This document shows, piece by piece, positions 38,396 to 50,800 of a DNA stretch of 64,000 nt; positions within the stretch are counted from its first letter, which is position 1; each line of letters starts with the position of its first letter. The notes beneath the pieces were generated by a model. It worked only from the letters and a program-made list of their open reading frames with translations. It was not told the DNA's origin and ran no database searches. The DNA is taken from the NCBI RefSeq assembly GCF_030253575.1, contig NC_080557.1, positions 40,872,501 to 40,936,500 on the forward strand. The letters are read 5' to 3'. A program made the position numbers and the translations under genes. The stretch comes from Rhododendron vialii. Lineage: Eukaryota > Streptophyta > Magnoliopsida > Ericales > Ericaceae.

Positions 38396-40654
38396 GCAGG
38401 CGAATTTGAGTTGTTATCCATCCGGTGGCTTTTGTTTGAATTAAGAGGACCTCATGCCAGAAGTGTTTGTGTATCCTTTCCTTTGTTACAATATACACAG
38501 TTTGAACTAGTAGTTTATGTGTTAGTCGCTCGTATTTAGCTTGGTGGATTCCTCTAACCTGGTTTTATGCCAAACTTGAGGTATAACGAAGCCATGCTAA
38601 ATATTAAGTTTGTTTTTAGTTAGTATAGTTAATTTTATTTGATTGCATTGCTTAGCTGAGGTGGTGGCATAACCCATCGCATATTCTGTTTGCTGAGTTG
38701 AGGTGGCGGCCTAGCCCCTCCAATCTGTTAGTTTATTTCACATGTGCTGATTGCAAATGTGCATAATCTAGAATTTTAAAAATCTCCATACACTGAATTT
38801 GTAGTACAGAACTACAGATTGTGTAATAGTTCTTTTGATTGCTTTAGACTCTTTATGTGTTTATAGTTCCACACTCTACCATGTTTACTCACGTGTTTAG
38901 TTGAGGTGGAGCGAATGAAGCTGTATATTTCTGTCTGATGTGTTTAGTTTCAACACAAGGAACCAATTATTACTGGAAAAGTGACACTGTTTTGTGTTCA
39001 AAGTGATTAGAATATATTGGTATTGCTTTCCAAGATAGACCAATCAATGTGTATAGTGCAAAGTTTCTCTAATGGTATTTACGATGGAAGTGATGGTCAC
39101 AGACAAACATGGTTCCATTATTCTCTACAAGTGATGGTCAAATCCAATTTGATCCTATTGGATTAGCAGCTGTGAACCGGAATAACATGGAGAGCTAGCC
39201 TTACTCCACGATTATACTGTTTCATAAAGTAATGTCACCAATGACCAAGCTCACTTTATGCATTTTCAGCTTTTGCCACATATTAACATGTGAACTTACT
39301 TAATTGCTTTGGTTGGATTGTATTGTTGAAGAAAGACAATGTTTAGGAACTGAAAAGAAAATGAACAGATGAAGAGCTGTTACGCTAGTTTAGTGCATAC
39401 GAAGTAGATGCCTCTAATTTTACTCTCTCAAAAGATGGCTTGTGCTTTGCTGATTAAAAGATAAGGATGGGTTCTATTTAATTTGCTTCCCTTCTCACCC
39501 TTGATCTCCTGGAATAACAAATTGAATTAAAGTGACAATGTACTATAACCGTTAAGCACTAGGATGTTCTGGGAAGTTATGCTTGTCGATAATGTGTAAG
39601 GTGAACATTGGGTGGAAATATCCAATGAAGAATGGTGAATGTTCATAGGTGTAGGCCTTGTATTGGTATATTTGATGCACTTATTTGGTAATTATGGAGA
39701 TGTAATATTATAAATCTTTGCATGACAGGTTTTGGCAAGTAATGTGTGACTAACAAAGGCAATGATGAGTCAATTCATTTGTTAATTGAGGTAGGTACCT
39801 TGGCGGGCCAACATTAGTTGCAGCCAATGAGTGCCCTTATGATTAACTTCCAATGTCTGAGCCCAAATGCTTATTTTTTGCAACTTTAAGCCATGAGTAC
39901 CACGTGTGTGTGTGTGGCTGTGTTCCAACTTTGGACAGCCAATGAGTGGCCATTGGACAGTATTTGTGTGTGTGTGCAGCTGGCAATTTTTTGCACTTAT
40001 TACCTTGATGTTTTTGCTTCTTGTTTCTGGGTTGTGTAGATGTTGTTTTATGCACTTAGCCCAAAGTGGCTTCAAGTGTGCAATGCAGTTTAGGTGGCTG
40101 GTTTATTGCAGTTATTTGGGCTGGTTTTGTATGGGCTATGATGATAGTTTTCTGAGCCAAATGGCATAAGTGGTTTTTGTAGATTATTATGCAATATTGA
40201 CTGCTCCTCTGTCCAGTTGTTGCCTGCTTTGTGTCCAAGCTGTTTCTGTTCTGTTCTCTCTGTGTGTGCAAGCTGCAGAAAACATGCTAATTAAGGCTGT
40301 TTCTGAGGCTGTTTGGGGCTGTTCTGGGGTTGTTGATGTGTGTGTGTGTGTGTCCAAACTGCAGTTTTAATGAAGATTGGAGGCTATTTTAGTGCAGTTT
40401 TTTTGTGTTACTATTGTGTCCAACCTCTATCCATCCTCTGCTATGTCCAAGATGTGTTGAAACTGTATTTCTGCTGTGTCCATTGGATAATCATTACTCA
40501 TTAGGATTGAAATATTGAATACTACAATATACAAACTTAAGAACATTAGAGGCACCGACGCACCGCACACCGGAATGTGTGTTTTTTGGGAAGATTTATT
40601 TTTAGACGAAAATCGGTTGCCAGTTGGTGATGTGTATACGAAAATTGATGGCAC

Positions 40655-41070
40655 ATCATGGCATGGCACGACACACGATTAAGGGCCGGCACGGCACGAC
40701 ACTCGATTAAGGGCCGGCACAGCACGACAAGAACCGACAAAAAAAGGTATGGCACGACACGACCCGACAAAAAAAAGCACGGCATGACACAACCCGACAA
40801 AAAAAGGCACGGCACGACCCGACCTGACAAAAAAAGGCACGGCCCGACGCGGCACGATTAATTCATCGGGCATGGCACGACACGACACGATTTTATAAAG
40901 GCACGGCCCGACAAAGCAAAATGGCCCACCACGGCACAGGCACGGCACGGTACGGTACGGCACGGCACGGCATGCCATGGCACGATGAAGTAAATGGGCA
41001 CAGTACGGCACGACACGAAGCACAGTTGGCACGGAAGAAAATGGCACGGCACGGCACGGCATGACAGGCA
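40655..41070. repeat. Right subterminal GGCACGGCACGAC array
   Basis: Tandem units such as GGCACGACACGACCCGACAA with poly-A spacers, then denser GGCACG units toward the terminus. Relative to the termini it is the inverted counterpart of the left array. Confidence 0.9.
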
Positions 41071-41093
41071 CGTTTGACACCTCTATGGGTGGA

Positions 41094-41443
41094 TAAATCA
41101 TGATCTACATCTAGCAGCTTCCCGCTGCAAAGTGGTGCCGATCTGAGCCACAATAGTCAAAAAATGATGGGAGAAGTGGGAGACCTCTCCCTAAGAAAAG
41201 AGTCCCAATCACCTCATAGCCGTGGAGAGAAGAGAGGAGGAGGGGGAAGAGAAGATGAAAGTGCCTAGGGGAAGGGAAGACGGAAAGGGGGTGGCAGTTT
41301 TGGTGTATAGCGGAGCTCTCTTTCTAGACCTCTCTAGGGTTTAGAGAGAAGCTCTCAACTCTCTCACTTCTCTCTAAGCAAGTGTATGTCTCACCCACCG
41401 TTTTATCTCCTTTGATAAAACCACCTACAACTCATGATCCTTC

Positions 41444-41513
<70 letters not shown>

Positions 41514-41853
41514 TATCGGCGGCTTTCATCAACTTTTAGCACAAGAATATAATTTTTTTCCTCTTTAATTTACAAAATGATCAACAAAACTATCCTCATT
41601 TTGTCAGGGAAAAAAACATATAGAACTTACGAAAAGAAACACTAGAGCGTCAACAGGCACATGATTTCTACTATTTTCTCTTTTTCTATTTCCATTGCCT
41701 CAACCTAAAAACTCTCTCAAGCAAAAAACTCAGATCCTACAAAAAAAAAAATTCCCTTTGGTCAGGATTTTCTTTCAAATATTTACCTGGAAAAGTCGTA
41801 TCACAAGAAAATTGTTTCTTTTCCATCAAACAAATTTGATCTCATCGTGAAGC
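41094..41853. other. RNL 3' flank with long GA microsatellite
   Basis: There is no gene. It contains purine-rich sequence (41160-41290), a 65-base GA repeat (41447-41511), and the downstream flank of RNL, whose stop codon is at 41854-41856. Confidence 0.6.
41447..41511. repeat. (GA)32 microsatellite
   Basis: Pure GA run of 65 bases, the longest in the window, about 340 bp downstream of the RNL stop codon. Confidence 0.97.
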
Positions 41854-44800
41854 CTAATAGAATTGCACTATGCCAGTAATGGTGTGGGGTGGGTCGATAT
41901 CAATGCGAATAGCCTTCCCCTCTGAATGAAGTTGCGGAAACAAGTTGGCATCCTTTGCTGCAGCACCTTTACCAGTCCACAAGGTCGAATGAGGCCACTC
42001 GTTTTTCGAAATTATCTTCTCACCATCAACAGATCCAAGACAAGTCTCTAGTGCTGCCATTTTATCTGAGAAGAGTAAAGCAGTCATTTCCACAGGGACC
42101 TCTCGATCAATGAACACACCATAGTTTGCTACAGCTGAAACACTATGAACTGCCTTGTGAGCAAGCGTTACATGAGCCTTCTTAAGGTTGGTCTCCATGT
42201 TCTTGTCTCCAAGAAAATCCTTGATCTGGGGATGCTTCTCAGCCAACTGATCATACAAATAGGGTAGAAAAAGGACACAGTTTAGGAATCGTAATTTTCT
42301 AGAAGTTCATCCATTCCAAGATAAAGATGCTTCGCATAAACTCCAAAAAGTTGTGGAGTGTTATAATGCACTGAGGGATTTCATTTTATGTGTGTTCAAA
42401 ACAATGCATGAGCAAGACAAAAAGGACGTGGATAAGAACAATTAAGCGCAAAAAAGGGTGGCACCACAAAGATGGGACATGTAAAGGTAGACAAGAATGG
42501 AAACAGCATTTAGGGGGAGCTCCAAATGGCAGCAGGGGCACGGGAGGTTAGAGGATGTCTAAGACACTGAGACGAGGTAATTGGAAAGGCTTGAGCTATG
42601 AAGCGTACTTAAAGAAAAATGTCATAACTGCGCCGGGTACATGACTATGGCCCTCTGATAGTCGGCTTAAAAGAGTCATAAGCCACAGTATTGATGGGAA
42701 GAAATTTATCCAGTTTCGGTTTTTTACTTGTTGCTAGTAGAGTTTAGCAGTTAGGACACTATGTTTGTCCCAGATTGGTGAGTTACAAGAAGCATCACCA
42801 ATGTATTATGGTCACCAATTACTAACAAATAACTTGGGCTTAAGCTCCAACCAGTTATTGAGCCAGTAAAGAGTGGATTGTTACATGGCGACACTCATAC
42901 AATAGATTTTTGTCTTGACAACACTTATTACAATAGATCAGAAAGCAAATTCTACTTACATTGTCAAGGAGACTTCTGATTTCATTGACGGGCAGACTGA
43001 CAGCAGCAAAAATAATGTTTCCGGATTTCCTCTTCTGAGTACTTGGCATTTTATAATCACCTTTGACAACAGATCTCAGTTGTTCTACTACTTGTTCAAC
43101 AGCGACTTCAAATGGAACCTGGAAGCATAAATCACGCTGATTACAGTAAAGCAAAGATGTGCGGCTTGGGAGCAAGGAGAAGGGAAAAACTTGATCTCTT
43201 TATTGTGTGTGTACTGTACGTGTGTGTACGGGCAGGACAAGAGTAATTTTTTTTTTTATGGATTTAGCAACCCATACAGAGATGTAAATTGACCTGACCT
43301 AACCGAGGAAAAAAAACATTACTACTCCGTATTAAAATGGTTACCGGGCGTTATGAACAACCAAAGTGTAAGAATTCACCACAGTGAAGCACTAAAAATG
43401 TACACCAACCTGAATGGAGTTAAGATAATCAGCACTGGCACATAGAGTTTCTCTCAATTGCTTCTCCCATTTAGCCCAGTCGTTTGCATATGATCCTTTT
43501 GTGGACTCCAGCCTAAATTAAAGGCAGAACGTGAATTCTTAAGAGGTTGCAACCAGATAAGAAAGAAAAGATCAAAGAACAAATTAATAACACTCCAAAG
43601 ACAAATGGTGAAGATACTAAAAAATTAATAACACTCCGAATACTACTTCAGTTAGTCAATTACTACATCGCAACCTTGTAGCACTGATGGTGGAAGAAAT
43701 ACAAACTTAAATAACACGATTTCAAGCAAAATTAGAAATACATTGATTCGTCTTTCACCAAAACTAATCTGCATTCTATTGGACTTAACTTAAATCTGAA
43801 AATTTTGTCCTTATTTGAATTTTTTTTGCATTTGTTAGTTTTGCGCCAAACTTTTATGGGTTATTGATTCGTCTCAACGAGAGGAATTGGAAAAGTAAAT
43901 TTTTTTTACTTTTACCCAAGTATTTTGAGAAATAACCACTTTTTAGCGCTGTCATTTTTTGAGAAATAACCACTTTTTAGCGCTGCATTTTTGCGCTAAA
44001 AAGTGGTTATTTCTCAAAATACTTGGGTAAAAGTGCCAAAATTTTACTTTTCCGATTCCTCTCGTCAAGACGAATCAATAACCCACAAAAATTTAGTGCA
44101 AAACTTACAAATGTGGAAAAAATTCAAATAAAGACAACTTTCAGATTTAAGTTTAAGTCAAGTCCAATGTGTTCTTTTAAACTAATCTTAAAATAAGTTG
44201 GTTTGTCATTATTTGAATTTTTTTCGCATCTGTTAGTTTGCGCCAAACTTTTGTGGATTATTAATTCATCTCGACGAGAGGAATTGGAATAGTAAAAAAA
44301 AATTTACTTTTACCCAGGTATTTTGAGAAATAACCACTTTTAGCAGAAAAAGTGAAATAGGTTGACTTATTTTGAGAAATAAGTGGTTATTTCCCAAAAT
44401 ATTTCAGTAAAAGTAATTTTTTTTTACTTTTCCGATTCCTCTCGTCAAGACGAATAAATAATCCACAAAAATTTGGCGCAAAACTAACAAATGCGAAAAA
44501 AATTCAAATAATGACAAACCAACTTATTTTAAGATAAGTTATGCTAACTAATGTTAAGATGTTTCTTGTGCCTGGTTTTTTTTTTTTTTTTGATCGGCAT
44601 TTCTTGTGGCTGGTTCGGAAGGATAAATTGCTGGCCAGCTGGAACAAGCTATATAGGCATCTCTTCGAAAGTGCTCATAATCATCTTGAGCACTCATTTG
44701 AAACAATTCTACACAGTTATGGAACACACACGGTTAACAGAAAGTTACGGAGTCATCACCACATTCATCGTTTCAGTCCAAAAACTAATCAATGCAGTAT

Positions 44801-47800
44801 TGCGTTGTGGCTTTGCAGTTTCAAATAGAACAAATGACAATGAACAAACATTCTTCTAAGGACAAACAATTACTGACCTGCCGTGTCTTGTTTGGTGAAG
44901 CTTGAACAGATTTATTCCCTCCTCTAGAATAGACTTCAATGAATCAGGCAGAGGACTCCTACATGTCCCAAAACAACGAAAAATAAGTCACAGACTTCCC
45001 CAGAATGTATAGACTAGCCCCTTGCATCTCGTCTGAAGTAGTCTCAACTTGTAGAAACATGTCAAACATAAGTAACGCCAACTGATATATGTTCCAACTA
45101 ATAGCAAACATACTAACAATAGACGTGCAATCAGGTTACGCTAATTTCAATTAACTACAAAGAACAGCAATATAATACTATAGGAATGGAGAATAAAACA
45201 AAGAGATCGAAGTGGGAGTAAACAATACTGACCTATCAGGCTTCAGTAAAGGCATCTTGACAAGTGAACCAAAACGTTCAATTAGCTCACCCTCAAATTC
45301 CTTGCGGCTCTGAGAAGTGTAAGCAGAAAAGGATCACAGAATGCGTTCATGAGTATAAATCTGCATTCTCTGTGTTAATGCATCCAACTCAACCCAATTG
45401 GCAATGAGTGGAGAAGTTGCGCAGGCTCATATACTAGTTTTGGAGGTTATAATTAACCAATGTGGGACAAGCTCTAATACTCCCATGCAGGTGCAACCCC
45501 TAACCCACAGGCGGAGAGGTAAATAATGGATCCATAACATGGGGATTAAACAAACAACGAAACAAGGTGCACTTAAGGCACAAACAATGGGGCAAACAAT
45601 CAAGAGAGTCTCGTCGAAAGCTTGGCTCTGCCAACTCAAAATCAATTGGTAATGTTAGAGATGCCGTCCAGGCTCATATACTAGTTTTGGAGGTTATAAT
45701 AATTAACTAATGTGGGACAAGCTCTAACACCCTGAAAGAATGTAAAAAAACTTACCTTCCCATCATAAAGGTTATAGAACATTAGGAGAACATATCCGGC
45801 ATTGGGAGAGTTCTTATCAAGATTCCCCTTCACGATTGACAAAGGAAAAGTCATGGAGATGCAAATCATACCAAGAGGGGTTCAAATGTAAAATCAGCTA
45901 TCAAAATAGCATAGATAAACAAGTACCGGATGATTCACTCGTTGAAGCACACGAAACATGAAAACCGATAACGCATCAAGTGAAAAAGGGTTTGTTTCAG
46001 TTCCTGAAAATTAAAACAGCAACTTAGATACATAAGTAAAGACACAAGGATGTTCCAGCTCTAACAATACATCAATAAGTTTTTCTTACATCTATAACCA
46101 AAGGAGTTCAACCAGTTACATAAAAAAAAATTAACCAAAAACGGGGAGAGATATGAAAAGAAATAGAACTTATAAGCCTCCACAGTGCAACTCTTCTGAC
46201 AAATATGTCAACAGGGTCCTCTTGGACATCCTAACCTAGTCAATCTGAGAGAATTAGCTGGAACCAAAACCAAACAGAGCCTCAAGGCCCAACCATTGGC
46301 CTAATAGTGCATATCCATGCATTTTCTGTGGTTTGATTTTTCCCTTATTCTCCTGACGAGTACCATCTTTTTTGCAGTTGTAGGGTATGCCTTTTTAGGA
46401 TGAATGAATGTGATTTCATTTGTAAGGAGAAGGGAGGCACACCTTTCAGTTGATGGCTGAGCATATCCGGAATTTCTGACTGAGATTTTTTAAGTTTTGA
46501 TGCATTGGTTGCTAGTTGCCTCGTATAGGATGGAAACCTACGTTTCTCCTTAAGTTCTTGCCCTTGCGGAACCGAGAGGAAATTATGCATTGCAAACTTA
46601 TTAAACTGATGATCAAAAAAAAAAAAAAAACTTATTAAACTGTAGTTGCAGCTAAATCTCTATTCATTGGCTCTTGAGGCTCTGTTTGGTTTGGTTTTAG
46701 TTCCAGGCTGCCTTCCAGCTAATTCTCTCAGACTGACTAGGTTAGGATGTCCAAGAGAAACTATTGACATATTTGTCAGAACATTCAGGAAGTTAAAAAC
46801 AACAAATCCAGCATATGCATCAAAGCAATTAAACTAGCAAGGTGAAGCTAAAACATGGTAAAACTAGTTTAAAGCTTGAAACCAATAAATTTCGAGAATA
46901 AACACCTGAAGGAAGAGCTAGGCATTACCTTCAGAATCAGGTACAACAGGAACTGCAGATGCTCTTGTGTTTCTGCACATTTCTTCAATCTGTGCAATAA
47001 ACAAATAGAAGATATGAGGAAAATCTGGTGAAAGAACACAAAATGCATCCAGAATAATCATCTGCTTAGCTCCTTCAAGATTGCATTTTACCTAAACCAG
47101 TACCTCCTCTCTTATGAATCCCAAATATACACCACAACCATTTGGAATAAAAATTAGCATACGCACTTTTTTTCACCTGAAGTAGTGGTCGTAAAATGTA
47201 TCAAGGAGATGCCACCCATTTACACAAGACGATAACAAAACCTATAAGACTAGAAGCCAAGAGCACAAAAGAGTCCATTGTACTTGCATAATAAGGTAAT
47301 GGATGAAAACTACAAAAGATCTAGGCTAGCCGCAACTAGCCCCGATATACAACCAAAAATAATATCAAGAAACGGCTCCCCAGCCGAAATGGGCTTCTCC
47401 ATGCCTGGAAAGAATCTTTTATTCCATTCCATCCAGCTAAGTAACAATAGGGCAACAAAAGAATCTAGGAAATTATATTCCTGCTTTGCCTTCCTCACTC
47501 GGCAACCCTCCAGCTCCCCAGAACCCTGGCCACATCTCCATCAAGCATCCATCAATCCCAAACACATCGACAAGACAACAAAATTCCAAGACCTAGACAA
47601 TGAATGGGAGGTGTGAATGTGACTCCCCAGTTTTTTTGCACATGCAGCACCAGTTGACCAAGACATTCTGTCTCCTGAGTGAGGTTGTCAATCAAAAATG
47701 ATTTTCCATGAGCCACCATCCAAACCAAAAAATGGCCACCGTGGTAGGACCCACCACCTTCCAAACGTCCTGCGAACATAGCCATCCACCTCACCTGAGC

Positions 47801-50800
47801 TCCCCCTTAGTGCCTGAATAAAGGAGGATAATTTCTGCTCGTCCAACAAACGCTATACTCCCTCACCAAACTCAAAGCAAGCAAACCAAGAAATTTGTTA
47901 AAACTCCCAATCCAGCAAAGGCCTCCAAAGCCAAATATCCCTTAACATCCAATTTGCATGAATATCCAAATAATTTTCCATAGATTTCTCCAGATCCACC
48001 ACGAGAAAAAAATAGTGGGAAAAACACATTAGTCTACACCTGTACCCAGACACACATGCGCATTACGCATTCAAATCTCTGGTACATGTGTCCATATTGG
48101 CATAACTCATCAAGTCTATTCGCCTCCTGTCAAATCTTTTGCACACCTAAGGCTGGACATTCCCATAGTTCACATTAAAAACAAGATTTCCGACAGTTAC
48201 TATACAAAATCAAGGCAGCGAGTCATTCTGTATTATATTGACGATAACAAAGACCAACGAAACACAACTAGGAAATAGGTGGTCTACTGTTTATCACTTG
48301 ATTAAGATAGACAATAGTCCACACATAATGGCAAAATCCTCCACCCTATAACGTTGTGAGAACCGAATTATCACAAGCTTTGAACTGGTGTTTCCACACC
48401 AATCCTCCACAACAAGGATTTGCAAAAGCCACCAACCCGTACATTCAGAATTTCTGGCACCAAACTTGTGGGAAGTATTTTTTTCCATGAAATAACCTCA
48501 GAGATTGACAAGCTTATCACAATGTATACATGGTAGACAATATAATAAAATCGGGCAAGATGAAAAAAACCAAGAAATACAGACAAGATAAGCTCAGGCT
48601 TTAATCAGCTTATAATATCAATTTGTGACAGCTCAAGGCAGAAGGTGGTAGATTACCAAGGAAAATTGGTTAGAACGGGGATGCCCTTTTGTCTTCTAGA
48701 CAATAACGCAACTGGATATAATAATCCATCCCCAAAATCAGATCAACATATTCCTATCTTTGTTTCGCATCTCTCCAGAAAACCAGAGACAGTGTGGCCA
48801 CACATTAAGAACTACGGTTCAACACATATCCAATGTGAATCTCTCGCCAAGAACGCCTAATAATGAAATAGTCTTTGTGATGCAACCACATTAAAAAATG
48901 TATCTTCTATCACCTGTGTCTAAATTTACAAAGAAAAAAACTGAAAGAAATGTCACTATTTCCTTTTCTTTTACTACCAAAGGTCCAAAGCTTTCATTTT
49001 ATTGAAAAAGTAGCGTAATGATTCATACAGTTAACAAGGATAAAGAAAATAAAAAGATGAGTTACCCTTGACCAAACTTCTTCATTTGGGGCATTCTTGT
49101 CAGCAAGGATAACAGAATAATCCTTTCTCCTGCATTGTTCATTAACTTTATCCCAATATTTTCCTGGTGATATAAGAACCAATATGAGTAACAAATACTA
49201 TTAGCTACACCTATAGCCTAGAAAATAAGAAATAAAGGCTTATTGTCAAATATGCATACGATAAGCCTTCTTCCCTCCAATACAAGCGCTAAGTCTTAGC
49301 ATGAGCATCAGACTTGAAACATTCGTATTATGACTGAGTTAGCACTCCATAAAATAACATCCATCACATACTGGATCCGAGAAAATGCAATAGCGCAGTC
49401 AGCATTCTTGAATTCTTCCTTCTCAATTCTTTTCCCCAGCAAGGCCATTGACTGAAGTTATTTCATGTGATTTCAAATAGAGGGTTTTGTTCTCATCACC
49501 TATTATTTCTTCAGAGACAAGACCTCCATTTCTACCAGTTTAATCTAAATTAAGCATAAAAGAAGGCATCATAATTGTTGAATTGAGCACTTCAGTGGTG
49601 AAAGTATTTTATAATAGCACACATTACAATTGGCCAATTTCTCCTAAACACCTGCTGAAGGCATAACAGTTAAGAAATCTAATTTTGCTAAAAATATTTA
49701 GGAGTTTTGGAATACATGTTCAATAACTTTCTTTGTTGCATTAAACCTTAGATAACCTCCACTTATAAGTCAAATATTTAACTATTTTTCCCACCAAGGT
49801 AATTAGTGCATTGATACCTCTAACCGATTATGTTTCTAGTTACAATTTAGAGGAAGGATAGTTGCAACACTACCTCTTCCTCATATGGACACCAATTGCA
49901 GACTAAAGGGCTTTTGGCTTAGTATAACAGTATAGACATGTAGACTAAAGATAGGTAGACAAATGGTAACAAGATTGCCATAATTTGCGGATCCAACAAA
50001 AGAAAATGACTCCAATATCAGTTCATCAAAGCAGCATGAAGCATATAATATTTACTGGGATCAAATAAGATATTACCAAAGCACTATACATAATTAAGAA
50101 ATATCATAACTAAGTAAATGTAACAGATTACATCAGGAAACAGTAAGAATGGCCAATTTTGACCACTATTATACACGTGTATTCCAAAGCATCATCAATA
50201 TAACAGTTTCGCAAAAATATCTCATACCTTTAATAAGATCACCCATCAGACTATTAACTCGACGATCATCTCCAAGACCTTCTGGGGCATTTACAATTTC
50301 TTTACAGAGTGCAGATTTTGCACAACCAGGTATTCCTGAAAATGGAAATTCGTAGTTGGATGTGAAGATAAATCCAAAACTTAAGATTGAATTCTCGAAG
50401 TTATTAACAAGAAAGAAAATATGTTGACTGGCTATATATATTCAGAAGAAAAACATGAATATAACTCAACCCAACAAAGAGTTAATTAAGATGACAAATT
50501 TCAAGTTAGAATATTAGAAAACTCAATAGAGAGATGGCAACGAAACTGATAATTTAAAGGAGAATTTAGAGACATGTTAACAAGGACTAAGGACTTTCAA
50601 CATGAAATTTTGGCTGAGCACTTAACGGGAAAGCTTTACTAACAAAGGGAGCTTGGTGATTTGGTTGTCTTTCACACTCACCTATGCCTTCAACGGAAGG
50701 AAATCCGTATGCACCAAGAAGGGGGGAAAACATAGTCTCCAAGGTGTATTTACACAAACTCATCCAGATGGAAAGCAAGAAGACTTGTAGAATAGAGAGA

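Larger units (their letters stand above)
35271..41085. mobile_element. 5.8-kb hAT-like non-autonomous element carrying PP2A fragments
   Basis: Both ends are TAGAGGTGTCAAACG as exact 15-bp inverted repeats (35271-35285, 41071-41085). They are flanked by an exact 8-bp direct repeat, TGGGTGGA (35263-35270, 41086-41093), the hallmark of hAT insertion. Subterminal regions (about 35290-35815 and 40655-41070) are long arrays of GCACGGCACGACACGG-like units in opposite orientation, which probably serve as transposase-binding repeats. No transposase frame is present. The interior holds a nested MITE, a 300-bp direct repeat, a triplicated 65-bp motif, and two exon pieces of the PP2A scaffold subunit. 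The exact target duplication and matching ends suggest a fairly recent single insertion. Confidence 0.87.

Noticed and set aside
35290-41070. CRISPR-like array
   Set aside because: Units are 5-20 bp, degenerate and contiguous with no unique spacers. The plant context and flanking inverted termini explain them as transposon subterminal repeats.
40546-41153. Cys/Arg/Val-rich minus frames up to 140 codons
   Set aside because: Same cause: subterminal repeat array of the hAT-like element.
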